Shown here piece after piece: positions 17,026-25,037 of a stretch of 64,000 bases of DNA. The DNA lies in contig NZ_JAWDKD010000008.1 in NCBI RefSeq assembly GCF_032714475.1, forward strand, positions 62,001 to 126,000, read 5' to 3'. Origin of the DNA: Methanolapillus africanus (GTDB lineage Archaea > Halobacteriota > Methanosarcinia > Methanosarcinales > Methanosarcinaceae). Position 1 is the first letter of the stretch; every line of letters starts with the position of its first letter. The notes below the pieces were generated by a model. The model was given only the letters and a program-made list of their open reading frames with translations. It was not told where the DNA came from and ran no database searches. A program made the translations under genes and the position numbers.

Positions 17026-18705
17026 ATGACAAAACAAGATACATCTGCATCTGTGACGTTTAGCGATCTCGGCATTTCTAAAAGCATTATCGACACGCTT
17101 CTTTTAAAAGGATATGAATATCCGACGCCGATTCAAGTTCAAACCATTCCCTTATTCTTAAAAGGCGAATCCAACATCATCGGACAAGCCCAGACCGGCA
17201 CCGGAAAAACCGCCGCCTTCGGCGTTCCGATTATCCAAAACATTACTCAAAAAACCGGCCACGTTCAGGCCATTGTTCTGACGCCGACCCGCGAGCTGGC
17301 GATTCAAGTTTGCGATGAAATGTCCTCCTTTGGCGGCATCCGCAATTTAACCATTCTTCCCGTTTTCGGCGGCCAGCCGATTACGATTCAACTCCGCGCG
17401 CTTTCCCAAGGCGCCGACATCATTGTCGGAACGCCGGGCCGTGTGATCGATCTCATTCACAGAAAACGCCTCGATTTGTCGCATTTGTCTTACTTCGTTC
17501 TTGACGAAGCCGACGAAATGCTCAACATGGGCTTTATTGACGATATCAAAGAAATTATTCAGCACACCAACGACGAAAAACGCATGTTGTGCTTCTCGGC
17601 GACGATGCCCAAACCGATTCTCGGCATCGCCAAAAAATACATGGGCGACTACGAAATGGTCACCGTTGAAAAAGTCACGGAAGGCGCCCTGACGGAACAA
17701 CTGTCTATCGACGTGCCGCCGTCATTGAAATTTGAAGCGCTTTGCCGCGTCATTGATTCCGACCCGGAATTCTACGGCCTCGTTTTCTGCGCCCGCAAAG
17801 ACACGTCCGACGACATCGTTCAACGGCTCGAAGAGCGCGGCTATGACGCCGACGTGATTCACGGCGACATTCTTCAAGAACAACGCCTTCGCATCATGGA
17901 ACGCTTCAGAAAGCAAAAGTTGAGAATCTTGGTCGCGACCGACGTCGCCGCCCGCGGTATTGACGTGAACGAACTCACGCACGTCGTCAACTACGACATT
18001 CCGCAGGACCCTGAATCTTATACCCACCGCATCGGAAGAACCGGCCGCGCCGGCAAAAAAGGCATTGCGATTACGCTTCTCACCCCGTCCGATTTCAGAA
18101 AATTCGCGTTCATCAAAAAAATTGCCGGCTTTGACGTCCGCCGCGTGGAACTTCCGGATGCGAATCAAGTGGCTGAAATGAACCGCGAGAAATTGAGACA
18201 CGACCTGACGGTTTTAATCAACTCCGACTTTGTTGATACGGACGCTGCCGACCCGTTCCTCGAGTTTGCCAAATCTCTTCAAAACGAAAACAGAGATGCT
18301 GACGACGTCATCGCCTGTCTTTTGAAGAAAGCCTACGAAAACCGTATTTTGGCCAGAAACGACGACAAGCAATTGGACGAGATGTTTGCGCAGATTCACA
18401 AAAAGAATCAAAACCGCGACAGCGAATACGGAAGAAGAGGCGACGGCGGCCGCGACCGGAACAGATCCGGAGACCGCTACGGAAAAGGCAGCAGAGACGG
18501 CAAAGACAGCCGGGGCGACAGATCCGACGGCAAGAAATCCTGGTCAAAATCAAAAGACGAAGGCCGTGACGAACGCCGCGGTTACGTTGTCAAAAAAGAT
18601 GACGGCAAAAAGTATGCCAAAAAAGATTCCGCCGGCAGATCTAACAAAGATTTCGCCACAAAGCGGATTGAAAATAAAAAAGCAATGACCGGTTCTAAAA
18701 AATAA
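17026..18705 (+). CDS. DEAD-box RNA helicase
   Basis: 559 residues with all core motifs: Q-motif region (SFSDLG-like start, YPTPIQVQTIP), Walker A AQTGTGKT (55-62), PTRELA, TPGR, DEAD in VLDEADEML, SAT, and HRIGRTGRAG. The C-terminal tail from about residue 470 is Arg/Gly/Asp/Lys-rich (RRGDGGRDRNRSGDRYGKG), a typical RNA-binding tail. It unwinds structured RNA, in ribosome assembly or at low temperature in related methanogens. AAAGGAAA lies before the ATG. The very long leader suggests post-transcriptional or auto-regulation. A T-rich stretch and GC-rich box 2 follow the stop. Confidence 0.93.
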   Translation: MTKQDTSASVTFSDLGISKSIIDTLLLKGYEYPTPIQVQTIPLFLKGESNIIGQAQTGTGKTAAFGVPIIQNITQKTGHVQAIVLTPTRELAIQVCDEMSSFGGIRNLTILPVFGGQPITIQLRALSQGADIIVGTPGRVIDLIHRKRLDLSHLSYFVLDEADEMLNMGFIDDIKEIIQHTNDEKRMLCFSATMPKPILGIAKKYMGDYEMVTVEKVTEGALTEQLSIDVPPSLKFEALCRVIDSDPEFYGLVFCARKDTSDDIVQRLEERGYDADVIHGDILQEQRLRIMERFRKQKLRILVATDVAARGIDVNELTHVVNYDIPQDPESYTHRIGRTGRAGKKGIAITLLTPSDFRKFAFIKKIAGFDVRRVELPDANQVAEMNREKLRHDLTVLINSDFVDTDAADPFLEFAKSLQNENRDADDVIACLLKKAYENRILARNDDKQLDEMFAQIHKKNQNRDSEYGRRGDGGRDRNRSGDRYGKGSRDGKDSRGDRSDGKKSWSKSKDEGRDERRGYVVKKDDGKKYAKKDSAGRSNKDFATKRIENKKAMTGSKK

Positions 18706-18761
18706 CCGGTTTCATTCATTTTTCTTTCTTCTTTTTTTATTTTTGATTATTTCAATTTTTT

Positions 18762-18792
18762 GCCGCCGGCGCCGCGCGCGTTATGGCAATCG
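18762..18792 (+). repeat. GC-rich 3' box 2 with CGC-GTTATG-GCA core
   Basis: GCCGCCGGCGCCGCGCGCG then TTATGGCAATCG, 57 bp after the helicase stop and behind a T-run. It is not accompanied by a hairpin-array element, so the box can exist on its own. Small frames across it (18760-19025) have no support. Confidence 0.65.
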
Positions 18793-18879
18793 TTTTTGGA
18801 CGAAATTTCAAAAACCCGGGAGCATTTTTTAAAAAAAGACAGAAACAAATGTTTCTGCTGTTTTTTTTGTTTTTATTTT

Positions 18880-19542
18880 TTACAAATCTCTTTTTTCATA
18901 CAATTTACAAGACAAGAGGCAGGACAAAACCTGCAGAACCAATCCGACCACGACGAAACCGATACCGATCAGATAGATGTTGGAAGCTGCTATATCAAAC
19001 AGAGTTGCCGGATCTAAATTGCTGAATTCGATCAAAAGCGGAATTGATGTTGAAGCTAAGAAGATCAGCATCAGCGGCAAGTACGCAAAGAGTTTTGATT
19101 TGGTATACCCGTATTTGAAAAAGATCGGATATTGGGCGGCAATCACCAGCGCGCAGATGGCGTATAAAATGCAGATAACCACCAAAAATTCGGAGATTGT
19201 GATGTCTTCCCAAGCGTTAAAGATCGGCAAAACCGCCAAAATTAAGACGACGATTGTTCCGATCAATTCGATGAGGAAAGCAAAAGCATACCGGCCGATG
19301 ACAACGTGTTTGCGCTTTACGGAAAGCGTCGAATAAAGCGTGTCCAGACCGTACCGCTCGCCGATTGAAAACGGGTAGGTGGCGAACAAGGTCAGAGAAA
19401 TCATGAGAATGGCGGCGATCATGCCGATGGAACGAAAGACCAAGAACAGAACCAGCCAGATTAAAACCATGCCGAACAGGGATTTTTGATACGGTTTGAT
19501 GGTGTAAAAATCTAAACGCGCGACGGATAATATTTTATTCAT
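18880..19542 (-). CDS. ABC transporter permease (ABC-2 type)
   Basis: About 220 residues with six hydrophobic segments, resembling the ABC2_membrane_5-type permeases found with GntR-regulated exporters. I take the ATG at 19542 (MNKILSVARLDFYTIKPYQK), because GGAGG sits 6 nt upstream of it; a longer frame adds only 17 Lys-rich residues. It is the last gene of the order GntR regulator, ATPase, permease. It probably exports an antimicrobial, peptide or lipid, or senses envelope stress as Bacillus YtrA-type systems do. The substrate is not deducible. It ends 175 bp from the convergent helicase gene. Confidence 0.8.
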   Translation of the reverse strand: MNKILSVARLDFYTIKPYQKSLFGMVLIWLVLFLVFRSIGMIAAILMISLTLFATYPFSIGERYGLDTLYSTLSVKRKHVVIGRYAFAFLIELIGTIVVLILAVLPIFNAWEDITISEFLVVICILYAICALVIAAQYPIFFKYGYTKSKLFAYLPLMLIFLASTSIPLLIEFSNLDPATLFDIAASNIYLIGIGFVVVGLVLQVLSCLLSCKLYEKRDL

Positions 19543-19623
19543 ATTTTGCCTCCTTTTATTTTTCATTTCGTCTTTTGCTTTTTTATTTTTCATTTTTTTT
19601 ATTTTCCATTTTGTTTTTTATTT

Positions 19624-20496
19624 TTACATTTCCTTTTGGTTCATGTTAAACCGGATGACGATTTCATCGAGCGTACTCGGTTCCACAAGAACGGATTTCG
19701 GCAGCATTTTGACATATTCCCGATCAATCAAACCATCGAACCCGACGCCGTATTCTTTGTAGCCGATGATTTTCTTTTTTTGTTCTTCGGACAAAATGTT
19801 GAGACCGCCTTTGGCGAGAAGATATTTTTCGAGCAGCTCGTCTTTCGTGTCCGAATAAACGATTTTGCCGTTGCGAATGAATGTGATGTAGTCGGCAATT
19901 TTTTCAAGATCGGACGTGATGTGGGTGGAAAACAAAATGCCTTTATCTTCGGTCATGAAGTCGCGCAGGATTTCCATGAGTTCGCTTCGGGCGACGGCGT
20001 CAAGGCCGCTCGTCGGCTCGTCCAAAAGAAGCAAATCGGCGTCATGGGAAAGCGCAACAGCAATCATAAGTTTCATTTTCATGCCGCGGGACAAATCTTT
20101 GACTTTCTTTTTGGGATCCAAATGAAACCTCTCAATCAGGGTTTTGTATCGGGCGTCGTCCCATTTCGTATAAAAGACGCGGACCGATTTTCCGACATCG
20201 GTAATCGTCCATTCATCGACGTAAAACGGTTTGTCCATCACAACGCCGATGCGTTCTTTAATTTCCGGCTCGGAAAGGAGATGGTCTTCACCGAAAACGG
20301 AAATTTGACCGCCGTCGAGTTGAAGCATATTCAAAATTGTTTTCATCGTCGTCGTTTTTCCGGCGCCGTTTTGTCCGATAAATCCCATGATGAAGCCTTT
20401 GGGCAGGGAAAAGGAGACGTCCAAATCAAAGTCGGTAAAGTGCTTGGAAACGCCGTTGAGTTCCAAGATGTTGTTTGTGTTAGTCGCTGTTGTCAT
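19624..20496 (-). CDS. ABC transporter ATP-binding protein
   Basis: About 290 residues: Walker A GQNGAGKTT, signature LSRGMKMKL, Walker B LLLLDEPTSGLD and the H-loop STHITSDLE. I prefer the ATG at 20496 (MTTATNTNNILEL) over the one at 20505, because GGTGA lies 5 nt before it. The start overlaps the end of the GntR gene by 17 bp, so the two are translationally coupled. The C-terminal 70 residues (LNILSEEQKKKIIGYKEYG) are of the YtrB/bacitracin-resistance type. It partners with the permease at 18880-19542. Confidence 0.9.
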   Translation of the reverse strand: MTTATNTNNILELNGVSKHFTDFDLDVSFSLPKGFIMGFIGQNGAGKTTTMKTILNMLQLDGGQISVFGEDHLLSEPEIKERIGVVMDKPFYVDEWTITDVGKSVRVFYTKWDDARYKTLIERFHLDPKKKVKDLSRGMKMKLMIAVALSHDADLLLLDEPTSGLDAVARSELMEILRDFMTEDKGILFSTHITSDLEKIADYITFIRNGKIVYSDTKDELLEKYLLAKGGLNILSEEQKKKIIGYKEYGVGFDGLIDREYVKMLPKSVLVEPSTLDEIVIRFNMNQKEM

Positions 20497-20875
20497 TATT
20501 GTCACCTTCTTCCAGCAGAAGTTTGAGCATGCCGGACAGTTCCGCGCCGGTGAGTTTGATTTGGCGGGAAATGTCGATGGCCGATTGCAGATTTTGTTCG
20601 ATTTCCCGCAGTTTTTGTTCCCGAAGCAGTTCGGTGTTTTGCGGTTTCACATAGCAGCCCTTTCCTTGAACGTTGACGACGAAGCCTTCCTGTTCCAAAT
20701 CATTATACGCGCGCATGGTTGTAATCACGCTGATGTTCAAATCCTTGGCAAGCGACCGGATCGACGGCAATAAGTCGCCGTCAGCGAGTTCTCCGGAAAA
20801 GATGGCGGATTTGATTTGTTCCTTGATTTGTTCATAAATCGGAACGCCGGCTGTGTTGGAAATGATTATGTTCAA
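20480..20875 (-). CDS. GntR family (YtrA subfamily) transcriptional repressor
   Basis: 131 residues. The winged helix covers about 8-75 (VPIYEQIKEQIKSAIFSGEL, LLPSIRSLAKDLNISVITTM, DLEQEGFVVNVQGKGCYV). The short helical C-terminal dimerisation tail replaces the large effector domain of other GntR proteins, which defines the YtrA group. It is the first gene of the ABC operon and very likely represses it: a 23-bp dyad (20891-20913) sits just upstream across the predicted transcription start. The group is bacterial (Firmicutes-rich), so transfer into this archaeon is plausible. It ends in an acidic, Asn-rich tail. Confidence 0.9.
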   Translation of the reverse strand: MNIIISNTAGVPIYEQIKEQIKSAIFSGELADGDLLPSIRSLAKDLNISVITTMRAYNDLEQEGFVVNVQGKGCYVKPQNTELLREQKLREIEQNLQSAIDISRQIKLTGAELSGMLKLLLEEGDNNDNSD

Positions 20876-20890
20876 GGCTGTTTCTCCAAT

Positions 20891-20929
20891 CTGTTAATAG
20901 TGAGTATAAACAGTATAGACATATATAAA
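20891..20929 (-). promoter_or_regulatory. TATA box and candidate GntR operator
   Basis: On the minus strand TTTATATA (20922-20929) is the TATA box. Downstream at 20891-20913 is an imperfect dyad with half-sites CTGTT and AACAG 13 bp apart and further matching ATA/TAT inside. It covers the expected start of transcription, so bound repressor would block the polymerase. The dyad geometry is like that of YtrA-type regulators. The link to the adjacent regulator is inference. Confidence 0.6.
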
Positions 20930-20971
20930 CATTACGGGAATTTGAATGGAATTGCTGGATTTTGGTTTTTT

Positions 20972-21012
20972 GCGGCGGCGGCGTGCGCGCGCGTTATGGC
21001 GACACATTTTCG
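20972..21012 (+). repeat. GC-rich box 3 with CGC-GTTATG-GCG mini-hairpin
   Basis: GCGGCGGCGGCGTGCGCGCG then CGTTATGGCGACACATTTTCG. It lies about 80 bp outside the left terminus of half-element B. It is the one box not preceded by a gene reading in the same direction. Between it and the terminus is a stretch (AAGCCACCCGATCAC ... GAAGATGCCAAGC) that resembles the 33-bp tandem repeats beside element F. Confidence 0.7.
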
Positions 21013-21090
21013 TTTTGCGTTTTTGAAACCAGGCAACTCAGTTAATTTTGAGTCTATGCAAGCCACCCGATCACTTTTTGAAGATGCCAA

Positions 21091-21400
21091 GCAAGCCCAC
21101 CCGAAAAATCAAACGCAAAGCGTTTGATTTTCTCGGAATCCGATTAATAAGATAGGATACAGTGACAGTAAATGCAATCGGAACAGTCAGCTGCAGGTAC
21201 AAATTGGAGCAAGGAAACGCCTGTATTGTTGGAAACAGTAGATACAGACTGAAATCTAAAAATAGTGAATTGCAAGTGCAATCATAAATCTAAAAATAGT
21301 GAACAGTAGATGCAATCAGAAATCTAAAAATAGTGAACTGCAGGTGCAATCAGAATCTAAAAATAGTGAACAGTAGGTGCGATCGGAATCTAAAACAATA
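21091..21400 (+). repeat. composite hairpin-array half-element B-left
   Basis: The left terminus GCAAGCCCACCCG leads into a hairpin at 21101-21135 (CAAACGC AAA GCGTTTG, outer arms CCGAAAAAT/ATTTTCTCGG). The conserved stretch GGAATCCGATTAATAAGATA follows. The array then has one CTGTATTGTTGGAAACAG block (about 21221) and about four shorter units with the phrase AATCTAAAAATAGTGAA. There is no right hairpin; the array fades before the GNAT gene. The rest of the gap (21401-21574) has no recognised feature. The matching inverted half is at 22240-22448. Confidence 0.75.
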
Positions 21401-21574
21401 CAGAAACTGCATTTCCATCTCACTTTCATTTTAAGTAAATCTCAATTTTCACCCATTGCCGCTTCGCGTCAATGTGCGAAAATTGAGGGATAATTTGGAT
21501 GGATTGATTATGCAGCTACAGTTACCATTACTGTTACTGCTGCAGTTGCTGCTGCCGTCATTACGTTTCCGAAA

Positions 21575-22213
21575 TTATTCCAACCAATCAGCCATTACTT
21601 CAAACTGTTTTTGAGATTCTGTCACTTTTTTTTCTTTCGGCGGAAAAGTTGCGTCAAATTCTTCCACGCCGTCCGGCTCGGCTTCAAAATCCGGGCTTTC
21701 GAAAAGTCGTCCGGAAACATTTTCAAGCGCGCCGTTTTGAAGAGGAAGCGCCATCATGGCTTTTGCAAATTTACCATCGGGGCGGCTGACCTTGTAAGCA
21801 GACGCGCTCTTGAACCCAAATCTTTGGTAATAACCGGGGAACCCGTAAATGAAAATGGCGGAAAATCCCATCGCTGTTGCTTCTTTGATTGAATGATTGA
21901 CGAGTACCGCGCCGATTCCTTGTTTTTGATATTCCGGCAAAACGCTGAGCGGGCCGAATGTGATCGTCGGAAATTCACGTCCGTCGTTGCCGACGACTTT
22001 TGATTTAGAAAAAACAATGTTTCCGACAATTTTGCCATCGCAAACGGCAACGAAATCCAATTCCGGAATGAAATCGGGCGAATTTCTCAGTTTGTGAAGA
22101 ATGAGATGTTCACTGCAGCCGGGAACGTAAAGATTCCAAAAGGCTTCACGGGTGAGTTCTTCAACGATTCTGTGGTCGACTTTTGTTTCGAGGCGGATTG
22201 TCACGTTTTGCAT
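21575..22213 (-). CDS. GNAT family N-acetyltransferase
   Basis: 212 residues. The N-terminal LTREAFWNLYVPGCSEHLIL, the strand GKIVGNIVFSKS, the acetyl-CoA loop LSVLPEYQKQGIGAVLVNH and the segment FIYGFPGYYQRFGF are typical of the YhbS-like GNAT group. It transfers an acetyl group from acetyl-CoA to a small molecule or protein; the acceptor is unknown. A charged, Glu-rich C-terminal tail follows residue 175. The gene lies between two inverted copies of the same repeat half-element, which makes it look like cargo. No clear Shine-Dalgarno is visible. Confidence 0.85.
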   Translation of the reverse strand: MQNVTIRLETKVDHRIVEELTREAFWNLYVPGCSEHLILHKLRNSPDFIPELDFVAVCDGKIVGNIVFSKSKVVGNDGREFPTITFGPLSVLPEYQKQGIGAVLVNHSIKEATAMGFSAIFIYGFPGYYQRFGFKSASAYKVSRPDGKFAKAMMALPLQNGALENVSGRLFESPDFEAEPDGVEEFDATFPPKEKKVTESQKQFEVMADWLE

Positions 22214-22239
22214 ACATATCTCATAGCTGCGTTCTTATT

Positions 22240-22448
22240 TCTATTTGCCGATTGCCTCTGTTTCTAAAATACAGGTTTTTCTTAGTACCGTTTTGCATCT
22301 ACTGTTTCCAACAATACAGTTGTTTCTTGTTCCGATTTGCATCTGCAGTTGACTGTTCCGATTACATCTGCTGCCACTGTATTCTATCTTATTAATCGGA
22401 TTCCGAGAAAATCAAACGCAAAGCGTTTGATTTTTCGGGACGGTTTGC
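22240..22448 (-). repeat. composite hairpin-array half-element B-right (inverted)
   Basis: Read on the minus strand it starts with GCAAACCGTCCCG, then the hairpin at 22403-22438 (CAAACGC/GCGTTTG core), then GGAATCCGATTAATAAGATA exactly as in B-left. Array blocks follow (CTGTATTGTTGGAAACAG, ATGCAAAACGGTAC). It is therefore an inverted near-copy of 21091-21400, with the GNAT gene between. Its outer flank carries box 4. Confidence 0.75.
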
Positions 22449-22533
22449 TTGGGATAATGAAAAACGGACTTGAAACAAGGGAAAACAAAAACTAAAAGTG
22501 AAGGACGTTTTCGTTTGAAAGTCTCCAAAAAAT

Positions 22534-22563
22534 GAACGCGATAACGCGCACGCAGCTGCTCGC
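22534..22563 (-). repeat. GC-rich box 4 with CGC-GTTATC-GCG mini-hairpin
   Basis: Minus strand: GGCGAGCAGCTGCGTGCGCG then TTATCGCGTTCATTTT. It lies 77 bp downstream of the stop of the coiled-coil gene at 22640 and reads in that gene's direction. With box 3 it brackets the B-left / GNAT / B-right unit symmetrically. The segment between it and that gene is A-rich on the plus strand (T-rich on the transcribed side) and may serve as terminator. Confidence 0.7.
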
Positions 22564-22639
22564 CAAAAAACAAAACAAAAACAGAAAGAAAAAAACAAAA
22601 CCCAAAAAAAGAAAAGAAAAAATGATTCAAAAAATTGAA

Positions 22640-23785
22640 TCATTTGTTGAATTTGATGTCGCCTTTCTCAATCAAAGCGCCCAAGTCTTCAAGGCTCAAG
22701 CGGCCGTTTTGTTTGAGTTTTTCTTTGGCGGAATCGTGGATCTTGTCGACGCGCTTCTCATCTTTTTCGGCTTGGAAGTCTTTGGCGCGTTCCAAGTAGA
22801 TGTCCAGCTCGCGGCGGGTGATCGCAATCGTCTTTTTGAGCGGGTCGATTTTCGCGGAAATCGGCTTAATCATCGTGTAGCGCTCGGTCAGACGTTTGTG
22901 GTAACCGTCGGCTTCCTTTCTGAGTTCGTCGACCTTTCTGAACGTCTCAATCATGTCCAAGTGATATTTTTGGGATTCTTCGGACAATTGCTTGATTTCA
23001 GCGGACAGCTCGTCGCTCTTTTGGTACATGCCTTTGTTCGATTGGTAGAACTCCTGCATTTGGCGGTGAAGCTCGTTCGCTTCTTTGGCGGCCGAAAGGC
23101 GTGTTTCAAGGCTCAAAAGCTTTTCAAACACGGTTTTCTCGTGTTCCAAATTGATATCGTTTTCAAGGAAGGTTTTGAGTTCGGCGCGGTAGGCTTTGGA
23201 GAGATTCTCAAACGTGCTTTGAGAAATCTTGTTGCACTCGTCGCGGCGGGCTTTCAACTGGTTGATTTCTTCGGATTTGGATTTGGAGCCCGACATTTCA
23301 GTCGTCCGGACGCCTTTCTTTTCAGCAATCTGTTTGTTGACCTCGTCCCTTTTGTTGCGGCTTTCCTGAGCGGTTTTGGAGAGTTCGCGCACTTGAGCAT
23401 TGAGCTCGTCGCGTTTTTTCTTCAAGTCGTCGCCGTCGGTGCGGTGAAGTTTGAGTTCCCGGAAAATGGTTTTTAAGGCTTTTTCGTCGCGGTCCAAAAC
23501 GTTTCTGAGTTGGTTGGACTTGGCTTTGACTTCATTTTCCGTCATTGTGGAAACGGTGACCTTCAATTCGTTGAGGCGCATTTCCACAAGTTCTTTGTCT
23601 TCTTTTAAGACGGCGGCTTCTTCAGCTTCCTGCGCGGCCATGGCGTCTTTTTCGGTAAATTCGACCTTTTCAACTTCTTCTGCTGCGATTTCTTCAACGA
23701 CGGATGTTTCGACGACAGTTGTTTCGGTTGTTTCAGCGGATTCGGAAACAAACTCGGATTCATTGTTTTGATAATTTTCAGACAT
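22640..23785 (-). CDS. archaeal coiled-coil protein (COG1340 type)
   Basis: 381 residues, almost entirely charged heptad-repeat helix from about residue 60 to 350 (e.g. ELNAQVRELSKTAQESRNKR). The acidic N-terminus (ETTETTVVETSVVEEIAAEE) is low-complexity. This long coiled-coil family is conserved in euryarchaea and is sometimes mis-named a phosphoserine phosphatase; its real role is not established. The end LKQNGRLSLEDLGALIEKGD is a conserved C-terminal block. AGGGGG lies before the ATG. It is 13 bp from the next upstream gene, also coiled coil, and is probably in one operon with it. Confidence 0.8.
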   Translation of the reverse strand: MSENYQNNESEFVSESAETTETTVVETSVVEEIAAEEVEKVEFTEKDAMAAQEAEEAAVLKEDKELVEMRLNELKVTVSTMTENEVKAKSNQLRNVLDRDEKALKTIFRELKLHRTDGDDLKKKRDELNAQVRELSKTAQESRNKRDEVNKQIAEKKGVRTTEMSGSKSKSEEINQLKARRDECNKISQSTFENLSKAYRAELKTFLENDINLEHEKTVFEKLLSLETRLSAAKEANELHRQMQEFYQSNKGMYQKSDELSAEIKQLSEESQKYHLDMIETFRKVDELRKEADGYHKRLTERYTMIKPISAKIDPLKKTIAITRRELDIYLERAKDFQAEKDEKRVDKIHDSAKEKLKQNGRLSLEDLGALIEKGDIKFNK

Positions 23786-23798
23786 GTTGCCGGCCCCC

Positions 23799-24383
23799 TT
23801 ATTTCATTCCTTTCCAGTAAACCAACGCGTCTTGATGGCTTTCAATTCTTTTTTCCAGCCAGCCGACTCGTTTGTTTTCGCCGGTTTCTTTTTCCTTTTC
23901 ACCCAAAGACGTTTTCTGAGCAGTTAAGCTTTCAGCGGCCTCTTTGCCGTCCAAATACGCTTTAAAGGACGCGTCAGCTTTGGCCAATAATCCGGAAACA
24001 TCGCCGTCCAAGCCTTTAATGTCGGCGGCGAGCGCGTCGTAAACCGCTTTGCGTTCTTCAACGGTGTCCGACGTTTTTGAAGAAACGAGTTCAGACAATC
24101 CTTTCTTGATTTTCTCAACGTCTGCCGGACTCAAATTCATGTTCTTTAATTCCTCTTCGGCTTCGTATCCGGCGTGGTGTTTCTTTTCATCGAAAACCCC
24201 GATTTTTTCCTCGGCGGTTTCAATGCTGCTTTTCAAGTCTTCAATTTCACGGTTTAAAGAAGAGGCACCGGACGTGAGCGCGTCGTATTCGGTTTTGTAT
24301 TCGGCAATAAAACGCTCATGTTTTTCAACGGCTGCAGAGATGAGTTCATCTCGGTTCATGATTTTAATTTCGTCGGCTTCCAT
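23799..24383 (-). CDS. coiled-coil protein, unknown
   Basis: About 194 residues from the ATG at 24383 (MEADEIKIMNRDELISAAVE), chosen because AGGTGA lies 6 nt upstream. It is helical and charged, with two coiled-coil stretches (about 20-70 and 120-185) separated by LSPADVEKIKKGLSELVSSK. No named domain. Its position directly before the COG1340 protein and its matching composition suggest that the two may form hetero-oligomers (inference). Upstream 24405-24672 is AT-rich with no clear feature beyond a presumed promoter. Confidence 0.7.
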   Translation of the reverse strand: MEADEIKIMNRDELISAAVEKHERFIAEYKTEYDALTSGASSLNREIEDLKSSIETAEEKIGVFDEKKHHAGYEAEEELKNMNLSPADVEKIKKGLSELVSSKTSDTVEERKAVYDALAADIKGLDGDVSGLLAKADASFKAYLDGKEAAESLTAQKTSLGEKEKETGENKRVGWLEKRIESHQDALVYWKGMK

Positions 24384-24672
24384 AAGAATCACCTGTTCAG
24401 GCAATTGAATTTTTCAAATTGAGACTGAAAAACTGCAAAAATTTCAAAAAAGAAATGAGAAATTATTGTATTTTTGAATTGAAATTTCATCATAATTGAG
24501 CTCAAAAATGAAGTTCAAATGAATTTATTTTAAAGAATAATTTTACCCAATGATTACGTTAAAGTTAATAAACTATTTGATAAATAAAATAACATATTGA
24601 CATTTTTATAATTGGATGTGATATTTTTTGAATCCACAGACATTTTGGAACCGTATTGATTTCGGATTCGGA

Positions 24673-24963
24673 TCAAATGGTCACGTAAATCACGTGCGGA
24701 ATCTCATCAAAGTAAATCACAGAGTCTTCATCAATCAACCCGCAATCAATCGCGCAGGTCACCGCCTTTTTTCCGATTAAATTGGCGGTCGTCGCTGACA
24801 GAAGTAAATTGGAAACCAATTCAGCGTCCGCCTCGGACCCCTGATAAAACGCGGCGCTGACGCTGATCTCACAGCTTTCGTTTTTGAGTTTTTGGCCGAT
24901 AAGCTCGCGGTCGCAAACAGCCACCATGAAATGTTTATGGGTTTTATAAGTTTTAACGTACAT
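24673..24963 (-). CDS. DUF424 family protein
   Basis: 96 residues. VAVCDRELIGQKLKNESCEI, a FYQG motif, SATTANLIGKKAVTCAID and IPHVIYVTI are the conserved blocks of DUF424, an archaea-specific small protein of unknown function that is often encoded beside replication or translation genes. It follows the MCM gene by 74 bp in the same direction. It is complete. Confidence 0.85.
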   Translation of the reverse strand: MYVKTYKTHKHFMVAVCDRELIGQKLKNESCEISVSAAFYQGSEADAELVSNLLLSATTANLIGKKAVTCAIDCGLIDEDSVIYFDEIPHVIYVTI

Positions 24964-25037
24964 TTGATCGGCCTCTGCGGCTTAATTTTATGAATAATTT
25001 CAGATTTGAGTCGGTTTCAGATTTAGTGAATCAGTTT

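Noticed and set aside
18760..19025. Two small plus-strand frames after the DEAD-box gene
   Set aside because: They start in the GC-rich box and overlap the end of the ABC permease gene antisense; no start signals.
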